Assembly (NCBI RefSeq): GCF_948329515.1
Contig: NZ_CAOJCN010000011.1
Coordinates: 1-64,000 of the forward strand
Reading direction: 5' to 3'
From: Cohnella rhizoplanae
Lineage (GTDB): Bacteria; Bacillota; Bacilli; Paenibacillales; Paenibacillaceae
Length of the DNA: 64,000 nt
Position numbers and translations under genes: made by a program. Below, piece after piece: positions 47,914 through 57,429 of the stretch (its first letter is position 1; every line of letters begins with the position of its first letter). A model generated the notes under the pieces. It was not told where the DNA came from, did not search any database, and saw nothing but the letters and a program-made list of their open reading frames with translations.

Positions 47914-50694
47914 ATGCATGTGAATATTGCGGATATCGCGCTGTTTAAAGGGTTGTCCAACGTGGAGCTGGCCAAGGTGCTCGGGCGGCTGGAGAGGCGG
48001 ACGCTGACGGCGGACGAAGTGTTGTTCCGCGCGGGCGATCCCGGCGATGGCATGTATATCGTGCTGCGCGGCCAGGTGGCGCTCTACGTGGAGACGGAGG
48101 AGGGCGCGCGCCGGGCGCTCACGGTCCTGCGCGAAGGGGATATGCTCGGCGAGATGGCTCTGCTGACCGGCGAGCCCCGCAGCGCGACGGCGATAGCGGC
48201 CGTCGACGCCGAGCTCTTCGAGATCGGCGAGGAGACGTTCCGTCAGCTGATCGAGGAGCATGCCGCGCTGTCGGCCTATTTTATCCGGCTGCTGTCGGGC
48301 CGGCTGACGCAGACCAACGCGCGGCTCGCGGAGACGCGCGAAGCGGAGACGGCGCGCATCCGGCAGCAGGCGGACCGGTGGCCCGCCGAGGTCGCGGACG
48401 CGATGCTCGCGGCGGCGGCGCTGCCGTTCGCGGACAAGCCGCTGCTCGAGCGCGCGACCGGGCTCGTCTCGTGGGATGCCGCGCTCGCTTCGCATGCGGA
48501 CATTCCGGCGTTGATCCGGCAGGATCCCCACCGCGCCGCGCGCGTATCGATCCTGCCGTCGGCGCGCGCCGTATTGTCGGAGCTGTACGTCGAGCGGCGC
48601 GGGCACGCCGTCCGCGCGCGGTGGACGCGCGAGGCCGCGGATTATTATGCGGCGGCCGGAGATGTCGCGGCCGCGGGCGCGGTGCTGGCCGACGGCGGCG
48701 CGTGGGCGGAGCTGGTCGCGCTGCTCGAAGCGGAGGCGCCCGCCGCTGCGGCCGCGGCAGTCGCGGACGCGCCGCCGTCAAGCCCCTGGGCGCCCGAGAT
48801 TGAGGCGCATGGGGAAGTCGCCGCGTCGGCCGAGGCTGCCGGAGCTCGCGATGCCCGACAAGCGCGCGACCCTCGCATGGTCAGACCACGTTCGCACGAA
48901 GCGCGGCCGTCCGTCCGGAATCTGCCGCTCGCGGACCTGCTGGCCCGCTGTCCGGACGAGCTGCTCTTCGGCCGTCCGCGGCTGTTCGCCGCGTACCTGG
49001 ACGATTGCCTGGCGCTCGGCCGCGAAGAAGGGTACGTCCGCTTCGAGGCTGCGCTCGAGACCGCGTCCGGCCGGTTCGCGCCGGCGGACACCGCGGCCCT
49101 GTATGCCTGGGGCGCGGAGTGGTGCAGGCGGGCGGACCGTCCGCACAAGGCGCTCGAGTACGTGCGGCTGGCCGAGTCGCTGCCCGGCACCGAGTCCGAG
49201 GGCGCGGAGCGCGGCCTGCGGATGGCCAGGCAAAAGCTGCGCGACGAGCAGAACAGGCGGCTCGTCGAGCAGGCGGGCGCGCTGCTGGGCCGGGGCCGAC
49301 TCCCGCTGTATGCCGGCCTCCTGCTGGCGCTGGCCGGCTTGCTTTATTTCCACTTCGCAGCTCCGGTCGCCGGTCTGTCCAGGCAGGGCATGGACTTCGT
49401 CGGCATCGGCATCGCCGCGGTCGTCATGTGGATCGTGCGCGTCGTTCCGGACTACCTCGTCGCCTTGTTCATGGCCATGCTATGGGTCGCCGGCGGCGTC
49501 GCCGAGCCTTCAGTCGCGCTGTCCGGCTTCGCTTCGCCCAGCTGGCTCTACATGCTGTTCATTCTCGCGCTCGGCGCGGCCATCACCAAGTCGGGCTTGC
49601 TGTACCGCTTTTCCCTGCTGGCGCTGAAGCTGTTCCCCGCCAGCTACCGCGGGCAGTTCTGGGGCATCGTCGCGAGCGGGGCGCTGCTGAATCCGCTCAT
49701 TCCCTCCTCCTCGGCGAAAGTCGGGCTCGGCGTGCCGATCGCCCGCACGCTCTCGGAGGCGATGGGCTACGCGGACCGCTCGCGCGGGATGGCCGGGCTG
49801 TCGCTGACGGCGATGGTCTTCTATGGCTTCACCGCGCCGTTCGTGCTGACCGGCTCGTATACGAACGTCATGGCGCTCGGCATGGCCGGAGGAACGGAGG
49901 GCGTGAGCTGGTTCCAATGGCTGATCTACGCGCTGCCCGCTTTCCTCGTCTTCGGCGGGGCGATGACGGCCTATATGGCCTGGGCCTTCCGCGGGCGGGA
50001 GACGGGGCGTCCCGTCCGCGCCGAGGTGCTGGACGACCAACTCAAGCTCATCGGCAGCTGGACCCGGAGCGAGCGGGTGACGGCCGGAGCCGCGCTCGGC
50101 TCGATCGCGCTGCTGATCCTGCAGCCGCTTCACGGACTCGACTACGCATGGGTCATGCTGCTCGGGTTCGCGGCGCTGGTCGTGTTCGGCGTGCTCGACG
50201 GGCAGGCGCTGAAGCTGGGCATCGATTGGCCGTTCCTGCTGTTCATCGGCGTCGCGTTCAGCTTCGCGGAGGTGGCCGAGCGGGTCGGCGTAGTCGACGC
50301 GATGTCGAACGTGCTCGGGGAGCGCATGGCGGCGTTCTCCGGCTCGCCGACCCTGTTCCTCGTCGCGGTCGCGCTGCTGTCGTTCCTCGTGACGCTCGTC
50401 GTTCGGGACGATGCCGCGGTCATCTTGCTCGTCGTATCGACCGCCGGGCTGGCGACTCAGGCAGGCATTCACCCGTGGGTGCTCGTTTTCGTCATTTTGC
50501 TGTCGACCGACCCGTTCTTCTTCGCCTATCAATCTCCGACCTATCTGACCGGCTACTACAGCGCGGAAGGCCGCTCGTTCACCCACCGCCAAGGTCAGCT
50601 GACTGCGCTGGGCTACGGCCTCGCCGTGATCCTGCTGACCGTCGCCTGCGTGCCGTATTGGAGATGGCTGGGACTGATCGGCCACGGCGGCTGA
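47914..50694 (+). CDS. Fusion of a cyclic-nucleotide-binding domain with an SLC13 (DASS) transporter
   Basis: The 926-residue protein begins with a Crp-type cNMP-binding domain (about 5-140). Its phosphate-binding cassette LGEMALLTGEPRSAT keeps the conserved Glu and Arg. A helical middle region (about 150-460, with Ala-rich stretches) leads to an SLC13/DASS-type anion symporter with about 11-12 membrane segments, including LNPLIPSSSAKVG, a typical SLC13 substrate/sodium-site motif. It may move dicarboxylates or sulfate under control of a nucleotide. The GAGGT site touches ATG 47914, so GTG 47920 may be the real start. The promoter must lie within or beyond array C. Confidence 0.85.
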   Translation: MHVNIADIALFKGLSNVELAKVLGRLERRTLTADEVLFRAGDPGDGMYIVLRGQVALYVETEEGARRALTVLREGDMLGEMALLTGEPRSATAIAAVDAELFEIGEETFRQLIEEHAALSAYFIRLLSGRLTQTNARLAETREAETARIRQQADRWPAEVADAMLAAAALPFADKPLLERATGLVSWDAALASHADIPALIRQDPHRAARVSILPSARAVLSELYVERRGHAVRARWTREAADYYAAAGDVAAAGAVLADGGAWAELVALLEAEAPAAAAAAVADAPPSSPWAPEIEAHGEVAASAEAAGARDARQARDPRMVRPRSHEARPSVRNLPLADLLARCPDELLFGRPRLFAAYLDDCLALGREEGYVRFEAALETASGRFAPADTAALYAWGAEWCRRADRPHKALEYVRLAESLPGTESEGAERGLRMARQKLRDEQNRRLVEQAGALLGRGRLPLYAGLLLALAGLLYFHFAAPVAGLSRQGMDFVGIGIAAVVMWIVRVVPDYLVALFMAMLWVAGGVAEPSVALSGFASPSWLYMLFILALGAAITKSGLLYRFSLLALKLFPASYRGQFWGIVASGALLNPLIPSSSAKVGLGVPIARTLSEAMGYADRSRGMAGLSLTAMVFYGFTAPFVLTGSYTNVMALGMAGGTEGVSWFQWLIYALPAFLVFGGAMTAYMAWAFRGRETGRPVRAEVLDDQLKLIGSWTRSERVTAGAALGSIALLILQPLHGLDYAWVMLLGFAALVVFGVLDGQALKLGIDWPFLLFIGVAFSFAEVAERVGVVDAMSNVLGERMAAFSGSPTLFLVAVALLSFLVTLVVRDDAAVILLVVSTAGLATQAGIHPWVLVFVILLSTDPFFFAYQSPTYLTGYYSAEGRSFTHRQGQLTALGYGLAVILLTVACVPYWRWLGLIGHGG

Positions 50695-50731
50695 CAGGCT
50701 GGCGAGGGCGGGCGGGGCCAGCCGCTGGTGG

Positions 50732-50747
50732 ATAGGCGCAGGCCTAT
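50732..50747. repeat. Small hairpin ATAGGC/GCCTAT
   Basis: ATAGGC and GCCTAT pair over a GCAG loop, 37 bp after the SLC13 fusion gene. It has no T-run. It may be a distant relative of the hairpin repeats or a chance palindrome. Confidence 0.4.
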
Positions 50748-50858
50748 AAGCGGCGTTAGCTGCGCGTCATCTCGCCGTTCCTGATCTTGGTCATAGGTTC
50801 GCTGCGTCGGCGGGCGTTATAATAGATTCATTGATAGACTCAGAGAGGGGGCGGAGGC

Positions 50859-53207
50859 ATGAGCGACGAAAAGGCGGGGTTGGCTCCCGCGCAAGGTCTG
50901 CCCAACCTGCCCGATCTGCCCGGTCTGCAGCCGCGCGGCGCCCGGCTGAACCGCGCCCTCGCGGGAGACACCGGGCCGTGGCTCGGCGCGCTTGCGGGCC
51001 TGTGGGCAGCGGGCGGATCCGCCGCGGCGACGGGCATGCTCGGCGCGCCCACGGGCTTCGGCACGCCGGTCGACCTCGTCATGGCCTTGTCCGCGCATAC
51101 GGCGGCGTTCGGGATCTGCGCGCTTCTGGCGGCGTGGGCGTTGACGTTCATTCCGCGGATTGCCGGCCCCCTCGGCACGGTGGGCGGCCTTTTGTACACG
51201 GGCGCGCTCGTCTTTTTTTTGCTTTTTTTCAGCGATATGGGCGTCTCCGTGTCGCTGCTGTTGGCATGCGCCTATACGCTCGCCGCCGGCGCGGCAGGCG
51301 GGCTGATCGCCGCCGCATGCTCCCGCCGGACGAGCCGCCGCCTACGCACCGCGTCGTTGCTCGCGCTGGCGCTGTGCGGCATCGCCGGCATCTGGGCGGC
51401 CGGCCCCTCGATCCCGGTACCGGACTGGCCGCGCCATGCCTCCGACGACGATGCCGGCCCTGCCGCCGTCGACGCTGACGCAGACGGCGGCCTCGCTCCG
51501 CATGACGCCCGCGCGGCATCGTACCGTCCGTTCACCGCCGGCGACCCGGCCGAGCCCGGCCGCTATGCCTTTGACGCCTTCACGTACGGCAGCGGCGCGG
51601 ACCGGCGCCCCGAGTTCGGCAAGGACGCGCGGCTCCTATCGCAGCCAGCCGACGCCTCCGCCTACTTAAAAGACTTGCCTCTTCTGCGTAAATGGTATTG
51701 GGGCTTCGGCGCGAAGGCGCTCCCGTTAAACGGGCGCGTATGGATGCCCCGCGGCGACGGTCCTTTTCCCCTGGTGCTCATCGTTCACGGCAATCATGCG
51801 ATGGAGGATTATTCGGACGCGGGCTACGCTTACCTCGGCGAGCAGCTGGCGAGCCGCGGCTTCCTTACGGTATCGGTGGACGAGAACTTCCTCAACTATT
51901 CGGTCTGGTCCGGCATTCCGGATCGGGACATGTTGCTGAGAGCGTGGATCCTGCTCCGGCATATCGGCCAGCTGCGGGAGTTCGCGGACGATCCGGACTC
52001 CCCGCTCTACGGCAAGGCGGACCTGCGCAACATCTCGCTCGTCGGCCACTCCAGGGGCGGGCAGGCGGTGGCCATGGCGGCGGACCGGGACGAGTGGTTC
52101 GCGGAAGACGGCACCCTGCCGGCGCAGTCCGATTACCGGATCGTATCGGTCGCCGCGATCGCGCCGACCGACACGGTCGTGGACGGCAAGCAAGCCAGGC
52201 TGCGCGGCATCTCGTATCTGACGCTTCAAGGCGCGTCCGACGCGGATATCAACGACTTTTTCGGAGACCGGCAGTATGCGAGGACGACGTTCGCCGCGAG
52301 CGGGAGCGGGCAAGCCGATGCGGCGTTCAAGGCGTCCCTCTACATAGAGGGCGCCAACCACGGGCAATTTAACGCGAGCTGGGGTCAGCGCGACAGCTCG
52401 CTGCCGGCCGGGTTGTTCCTCCGCAAGCCGCCGCTCGCCGGGGAAGCGCAGCGGCGGATCGCCAAAGGCTACCTGACCGCGTTCATGGAGGCAACGCTCC
52501 GCGGCGACGCCGCCTATCGTCCGCTGTTCGAGGATTATCGTGCCGCTAGCCCTTATCTCCCGAATACGCAATACGTCAGCCGCTACGAGGGCGACGCCTT
52601 CCGTGCATGGACCCGGTTCGACGAAGAGGGCGCCGGCGCAGCGAATCCCGGGGCAGGCTTGACCGGTGATGCGCAGGCCGTGTCCGCCGGCGTCGAGGAG
52701 GCGCAGGACCGCCAGCGGCACGGCAAGGGTACGCAGGGGCTTGTCTTGCAGTGGGCGTCCGAAGGCAAGTATGCGATGACTTGGGATCGTGCCGCGGCGA
52801 CGGGCGCTTCCGCCGAAAATCCAACGGTGCTCTCTTTTGCGCTGGCCGATCTGTCGCGGGATCTGCCCGGATGGGACGGGGACTCGGCCGCAGGGGGCAT
52901 CCGCATCGGTCTCTCGGACGCACGCGGCGTCTATGCCGAGCTGCCGCTTTCCGATTTCGCATCGCCGAAGCCTCTATTCCGCGCCTCTGTCACCCGACTC
53001 GGACGTCTGGAGCCTCTCGTCGACGACGGCAAGTACAAGGAAGCATACGAGCCGGTCTTCCAAACCTACCGTCTGCCCTTGGACGCCTGGAGCCGGGCGA
53101 ATCCGTCGTTCGATCCCGGCGCGATCAAGCGGATCGTTTTCGTGATGGACGGCGGTCCCGGCAAAGTGATGGTGGACGATGTGGGGGCCGGCCCGGCCAA
53201 TCGCTGA
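50859..53207 (+). CDS. Membrane-linked alpha/beta hydrolase with C-terminal beta domain
   Basis: The 782-residue protein has four or five N-terminal membrane segments (about 40-190) and an alpha/beta hydrolase domain (about 270-560). The strand VLIVHGNHAMEDY forms the oxyanion region, the nucleophile is S398 in VGHSRGGQ, and a histidine lies in GANHGQF. The last 190 residues (from about YAMTWDRAAATG) look like a beta-sandwich, perhaps carbohydrate-binding. It is likely an esterase or lipase acting outside the membrane. Its substrate is unknown. TATAAT at 50818 may be the -10. Confidence 0.8.
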   Translation: MSDEKAGLAPAQGLPNLPDLPGLQPRGARLNRALAGDTGPWLGALAGLWAAGGSAAATGMLGAPTGFGTPVDLVMALSAHTAAFGICALLAAWALTFIPRIAGPLGTVGGLLYTGALVFFLLFFSDMGVSVSLLLACAYTLAAGAAGGLIAAACSRRTSRRLRTASLLALALCGIAGIWAAGPSIPVPDWPRHASDDDAGPAAVDADADGGLAPHDARAASYRPFTAGDPAEPGRYAFDAFTYGSGADRRPEFGKDARLLSQPADASAYLKDLPLLRKWYWGFGAKALPLNGRVWMPRGDGPFPLVLIVHGNHAMEDYSDAGYAYLGEQLASRGFLTVSVDENFLNYSVWSGIPDRDMLLRAWILLRHIGQLREFADDPDSPLYGKADLRNISLVGHSRGGQAVAMAADRDEWFAEDGTLPAQSDYRIVSVAAIAPTDTVVDGKQARLRGISYLTLQGASDADINDFFGDRQYARTTFAASGSGQADAAFKASLYIEGANHGQFNASWGQRDSSLPAGLFLRKPPLAGEAQRRIAKGYLTAFMEATLRGDAAYRPLFEDYRAASPYLPNTQYVSRYEGDAFRAWTRFDEEGAGAANPGAGLTGDAQAVSAGVEEAQDRQRHGKGTQGLVLQWASEGKYAMTWDRAAATGASAENPTVLSFALADLSRDLPGWDGDSAAGGIRIGLSDARGVYAELPLSDFASPKPLFRASVTRLGRLEPLVDDGKYKEAYEPVFQTYRLPLDAWSRANPSFDPGAIKRIVFVMDGGPGKVMVDDVGAGPANR

Positions 53208-53230
53208 AAAGGCGAACTGTAATTCGCATG

Positions 53231-53260
53231 TTGACAGTTCGGGCCTGGCGAACGTATACT
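53231..53260 (+). promoter_or_regulatory. Promoter of the nitroreductase gene
   Basis: TTGACA (53231-53236) and TATACT (53255-53260) are 18 bp apart, a near-consensus sigma-A promoter. Confidence 0.8.
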
Positions 53261-53283
53261 GTGACTGAACGAGCACAGTTATA
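53255..53283 (+). promoter_or_regulatory. Operator-like inverted repeat over the nitroreductase promoter
   Basis: TATACTGTG (53255-53263) and CACAGTTATA (53274-53283) flank a 10-bp spacer and cover the -10 and start region. Further AACTGT/ACAGTT half sites lie at 53215, 53235 and 53320. A MarR-, HxlR- or ArsR-type regulator encoded elsewhere probably binds here. Confidence 0.55.
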
Positions 53284-53369
53284 GGCCGTCCCGACACCGA
53301 ACTGACCGACTCGCGACGTTAACTGTGCTGACAATAGACATAGATCATATATATTTGGAGGGAAATTCC

Positions 53370-54017
53370 ATGAGCGAAACCATCGCGCGCATCACCGACT
53401 ATGCCAGCGTCGTCCGGGAACGCCATTCCGTGCGGCAGTACGATCCGAACTGGACGATCTCCGAAGCCGAGCTGAAGGAGATTCTGGCGGAAGCTTCGCT
53501 GGCGCCGTCGAGCAGCAACACGCAATCCTGGCGCTTCTTCGTGTTCCACGACAAGGAGCTTCGCAAAAAGCTGCTGCCGATCGCGAACAACCAGCAGCAG
53601 GTCGTGGATGCCTCCGCGGTCGTCGCGGTGCTGGCGGATCGCGAGGGCTTCAAGCGCATCGGACGAATCAATGATATAGCGGTTGAAAAAGGCCTGATGC
53701 CGCGCGACTTTGCCGATCAATATGCAGAGCGTACCGTGAAGATCTACGGCGGCCTGAGTCAGGAAAAACAGACGCAGATCGCGCTCGTCGACGGAGGTCT
53801 CGTCAGCATGCAAATCATGCTGTCGGCCAAGTCGCGCGGCTTCGATACGGTCCCGATGGGCGGATTCGACGCCGCGCGGCTGGTCGAAGAGTTCGGCATC
53901 CCGGACCATCTCGTGCCGGTCATGCTCATCGCGATCGGCCGTGCCGCAGGGCCGAGCAGGCCGACGGCGCGCCTGCCGCTCGAAGAGATTACGTATTGGA
54001 ACGGCGAGGGCCTGTAA
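53370..54017 (+). CDS. Nitroreductase family protein
   Basis: The 215-residue protein is an FMN-dependent oxidoreductase of the nitroreductase family. The N-terminal RERHSVRQYDPNW and LAEASLAPSSSNTQSWRF blocks bind FMN, and GGLVSMQIML with FDTVPMGGFD is typical further on. Such enzymes reduce nitro compounds or quinones with NAD(P)H. ATG 53370 follows GGAGGG. It has a strong, apparently regulated promoter and its own terminator. Confidence 0.92.
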   Translation: MSETIARITDYASVVRERHSVRQYDPNWTISEAELKEILAEASLAPSSSNTQSWRFFVFHDKELRKKLLPIANNQQQVVDASAVVAVLADREGFKRIGRINDIAVEKGLMPRDFADQYAERTVKIYGGLSQEKQTQIALVDGGLVSMQIMLSAKSRGFDTVPMGGFDAARLVEEFGIPDHLVPVMLIAIGRAAGPSRPTARLPLEEITYWNGEGL

Positions 54018-54038
54018 GAGGTCTTGCATCGACATCGA

Positions 54039-54074
54039 AGGACGAAGCGGCGTTACGCGGCTTCGTCCTTTTTG
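54039..54074 (+). terminator. Intrinsic terminator after the nitroreductase gene
   Basis: AGGACGAAG pairs with CTTCGTCCT around a CG-rich loop, followed by a T-run. Confidence 0.9.
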
Positions 54075-54258
54075 TGTGCAGCCGGAACGGTTAAGCGGGT
54101 GTTAAGCGCCATGGTGCACAATAGTAGAGGTAGGACGGCGTATGCGCGTTCCCGGAGGGCCCCGGGGGCGGCAGAGGTCTCTACAAGGGGGGCTACCTAT
54201 AATAGTCGATCGGAATTACAATAGATTATAATTCGACAATGATCATAGTGTTAAACAA

Positions 54259-57200
54259 GTGATTAAATTCCGGGCAGGCGCGGTGAGATACGTGGCAGAG
54301 CTAGACATCAAGAATAAAAAGGGCGGGCTCGACCGGTTTCTCATCGGCCTGGCGGTAGGCATCCTCCTCCTGGGCGCGGCGATGTTCTGGATGAAACAAA
54401 CGGGTCGGGCGGGGCCGCAGGCGGAGCGCGGTACGCTCGATCTATCCGCCTGGGATCTCCGATCCGACGGTACGGTCAGATTGAACGGCGAGTGGGAGTT
54501 CTACCCCGGCCGGCTGCTGACGCCTGCGGACTTCGCGGGCGGCAAGCAGCCGGCGGGCAAGCGCTATATCCGCGTCCCGTCGGTCTGGAACGGGGAGGAC
54601 ATGAAGGGATACGGGTATGCGACCTACCGCTTGTCGATCCGGATTCAGCCGACGGAGATGACGCTGGCGATCCACAAGCAGGTCATCCGGTTCTCGGACC
54701 GCTTGTTCGTCAACGGCCGGGAGCTGGCATCCTCGGGTTCGCCCGGCACGTCCCGGGCGGCCGGTTACGAGCCGGGCAACTTCCCGTATACCGTCTCGTT
54801 CGTAGACCCGGGCGACCGGGTCGAGCTGCTGATCCAGGTGGCGAATTACGATTATCCGACCGGGGGCATCGCGCTGCCGCTGCGCTTCGGTCTCTCCGAC
54901 GACATCCAGCTGTCCCGCGCGGGCCAGACGATGTTCGAATGGTCGGGCGCGATCATCATGCTCTTGTTCGGCATCTTCTCGCTCGCGCTTTATTTCTTTT
55001 TCCAGCGTCATCTTCCGTTCCTGTCGTTCGGCTTGTTCTTCCTCTGCTTTGCCGTGCTGATCGTGATGAACGGACAGCGTATGCTGTTTCAGCTGCTGTC
55101 CGGCATGCCCTTCGAGGTCATGTGGAAAATCAAAGACCTGTCGATATTGCTCGCCATTCCGTTTCTGTACGTCTTCACCGCGTTCACCTACGCCACGGGG
55201 CTTGCCAGGCGCGTGCTGCTCTACCCGGCCGGCGCGATCGTCTTATTCTGCCTGATTGTCGTCGGGGTTCCTTACCGTATGTACGTCCCGGCGCTCGAGC
55301 CGGTGATGCTCGTGTTCATGCTGCTGCTGGCGGCGCTGGTCGTGTTCATGCTGGCGCGTTATCTCAGGCCGGAAGCGCAGGGCAATTCCAAGCGGGATAT
55401 CCAAATGTACCTGCTGGCGCTGGTGTCGCTGCTGCTGATGTTGATCAGCTCCGCCTTCTTGAACCAGGGCGACGGCACGTTCCTGCCTTCGATTCTCTCC
55501 GACGCGCTCGGCCTTGCCTTCGTCATTTTTATCGTGGCGATGCTCGCCCAGAATTATTTCTCGACGTATCAATCGATGGTCAAGCTCACGGCGGAGCTGC
55601 AGGCTGCCAACCAGCTCAAGGACGAGTTCCTGCTGCGTACGTCCTACGAGCTCAATACGCCGCTGCAAGGGATCATGAACCTGTCCCAATCGCTGCTCGA
55701 CAGCTCCGCACAGCTGCAGCGGGACAGGCGCGTCGGCAGCCGGGAGAAACTCCAGATCATCCGCAATACCGCGTACCGGATGTCCAATCTGGTCAACGAC
55801 ATCATCGACCTCACCCGGATCAAGGACGGCCACCTGGAGGTCGCGCTGCAGCCGGTGGATCTCGTCGCCTGCGTGGCGATCGCCTTCGAGGTCAACGGAT
55901 TTCTCGCCAGAGAGAAGTCGGTGCGGCTCGAGCACCGTCTCGATCCGGAGAGCCGCTACGCGACGGCCGACGAGAACCGGCTCATGCAAGTGCTGGCCAA
56001 TCTGCTCGATTACAGCATGAAGTTCGACGATCTGACGGCCATTCACGTGACGGGACACCGGCGGGACGACATGTCGGTGCTCCGGGTCGAGGCGATCGTC
56101 TGGGGAGCCGGCATCATGGCGGACTCCAAGTCGCGCCAGCCCGGCCTGTACGGCGCCAATCTGACGGCCGCGGTCGAGCTCACGCGTCTCATGGGGGGCG
56201 AGATGCGCGTGCTGCCCGGCGAGCAGGAGCGCGGCAGCGTCGTTTTCGAGATCGCCCTGCCGATGTCCAAGGCTCCCAATGTCGACAGGAACGGCTTCAT
56301 CCTGCGGGAGATCGAGGAGCGCACGCAGCCGGGACCAGGGGCCGGCGGGCCGGGGAGCGGCGTCTACTCGGTGCTCGTCGTGGAAGAAGAACCGCTTCAC
56401 CTGGAGCTCATGGTGAACCTGCTGATCAGCGAGGGCTACCGCGTGCTGACCGCCCGTTCCGGCGAAGAAGCGATGGAGCGGCTGGAGGACGGCAGCCGGC
56501 CGGATATCGTCCTGCTGGACGTGCTGCTGCACGGGGGCGGCAGCTACGAGATCAGCCGGAACATCCGCAAGAAGTTCACGCCGATCGAGCTTCCGCTGCT
56601 GTTCGTGACGGCGCGCACGACGCCGGCGGACGTGGAGGCCGGATTGGCCGCCGGCGGCAACGACTTCATATCCAAGCCGCTCGACGCCTCGGAGGTCCGG
56701 GTGCGGATCCGGACTCAGCTGGCGATGAAGCGGCTCGCGAAGGAAGCGACGGCGAGCGAGATGGCCTTCTTGCAGTCGCAGATCAAGCCGCACTTCCTGT
56801 ACAACGCGCTCGGGACGATCATGTCGCTCTGCTACACCGACGGTCCGCGCGCCGGCGAGCTGCTGGCCGTGCTGAGCAAATACTTGCGCATTATTTTCCA
56901 CGAGGATCACAAAGAAGAAAGCGTCCTGCTGTATCGGGAGATCGAGCTCGTCCGGGCTTACGTGGATATCGAGAAGGAGAGATTCGGCAACCGGCTCGCC
57001 GTCGACATGGACGTGGACGAGCGGCTGATGTCGTTCAAGGTGATGCCGCTGACGATCCAACCGCTCGTAGAGAACGCGATTCGTCACGGCGTCGCCAAGA
57101 AGCTCAGCGGAGGCCGGGTGCTGCTGTCCGTGCAGCGGCGAGGCGCCGAGGTCGAGATCGTCGTAGAAGACAACGGCGTCGGCATGGCCGAGCGGCAGGT

Positions 57201-57372
57201 GCGCGATCTGATGGATAACGCGGACGGCGCGTCGGACGGCGTCGGCTTCGCCAACATCGCCAAGCGCCTCGCTCATCTCAACGGCAGCTCGCCGCTGATC
57301 GAGAGTACGCCGGGCGTAGGGACGCGGATTACGATCCGGATGCCGATTCATGACGATAGAGAGCAATCATAG
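54259..57372 (+). CDS. 7TMR-DISM hybrid sensor kinase with degenerate first kinase core, receiver and LytS-type kinase core
   Basis: The 1037-residue membrane protein has an extracytoplasmic sugar-binding-like 7TMR-DISM domain (about 60-200), seven membrane segments (about 215-430), a HisKA/HATPase-like region (about 450-675), a receiver domain (about 700-820; D754) and a C-terminal LytS-type kinase with H845 in QIKPHFLYNAL and N939 in LVENAIRHG. In the first kinase the phospho-accepting His is replaced by Tyr (Y463 in RTSYELNTPLQG), and the N- and G1-boxes are altered, so this half looks inactive. The GTG start at 54259 is uncertain; GTG at 54283 or 54292 are alternatives. It pairs with the response regulator 57 bp downstream. 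Confidence 0.85.
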   Translation: MIKFRAGAVRYVAELDIKNKKGGLDRFLIGLAVGILLLGAAMFWMKQTGRAGPQAERGTLDLSAWDLRSDGTVRLNGEWEFYPGRLLTPADFAGGKQPAGKRYIRVPSVWNGEDMKGYGYATYRLSIRIQPTEMTLAIHKQVIRFSDRLFVNGRELASSGSPGTSRAAGYEPGNFPYTVSFVDPGDRVELLIQVANYDYPTGGIALPLRFGLSDDIQLSRAGQTMFEWSGAIIMLLFGIFSLALYFFFQRHLPFLSFGLFFLCFAVLIVMNGQRMLFQLLSGMPFEVMWKIKDLSILLAIPFLYVFTAFTYATGLARRVLLYPAGAIVLFCLIVVGVPYRMYVPALEPVMLVFMLLLAALVVFMLARYLRPEAQGNSKRDIQMYLLALVSLLLMLISSAFLNQGDGTFLPSILSDALGLAFVIFIVAMLAQNYFSTYQSMVKLTAELQAANQLKDEFLLRTSYELNTPLQGIMNLSQSLLDSSAQLQRDRRVGSREKLQIIRNTAYRMSNLVNDIIDLTRIKDGHLEVALQPVDLVACVAIAFEVNGFLAREKSVRLEHRLDPESRYATADENRLMQVLANLLDYSMKFDDLTAIHVTGHRRDDMSVLRVEAIVWGAGIMADSKSRQPGLYGANLTAAVELTRLMGGEMRVLPGEQERGSVVFEIALPMSKAPNVDRNGFILREIEERTQPGPGAGGPGSGVYSVLVVEEEPLHLELMVNLLISEGYRVLTARSGEEAMERLEDGSRPDIVLLDVLLHGGGSYEISRNIRKKFTPIELPLLFVTARTTPADVEAGLAAGGNDFISKPLDASEVRVRIRTQLAMKRLAKEATASEMAFLQSQIKPHFLYNALGTIMSLCYTDGPRAGELLAVLSKYLRIIFHEDHKEESVLLYREIELVRAYVDIEKERFGNRLAVDMDVDERLMSFKVMPLTIQPLVENAIRHGVAKKLSGGRVLLSVQRRGAEVEIVVEDNGVGMAERQVRDLMDNADGASDGVGFANIAKRLAHLNGSSPLIESTPGVGTRITIRMPIHDDREQS

Positions 57373-57429
57373 TGAGCGATTATAGCGCGATTTTATAGAA
57401 AACCAAAATAAAGAAAGGAGGAAATGACG

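Noticed and set aside
47613..48053. Open frames on both strands across array C
   Set aside because: Same reason: in-frame repetition of a 51-bp unit. The minus-strand frame also runs antisense into the real cNMP-SLC13 gene.
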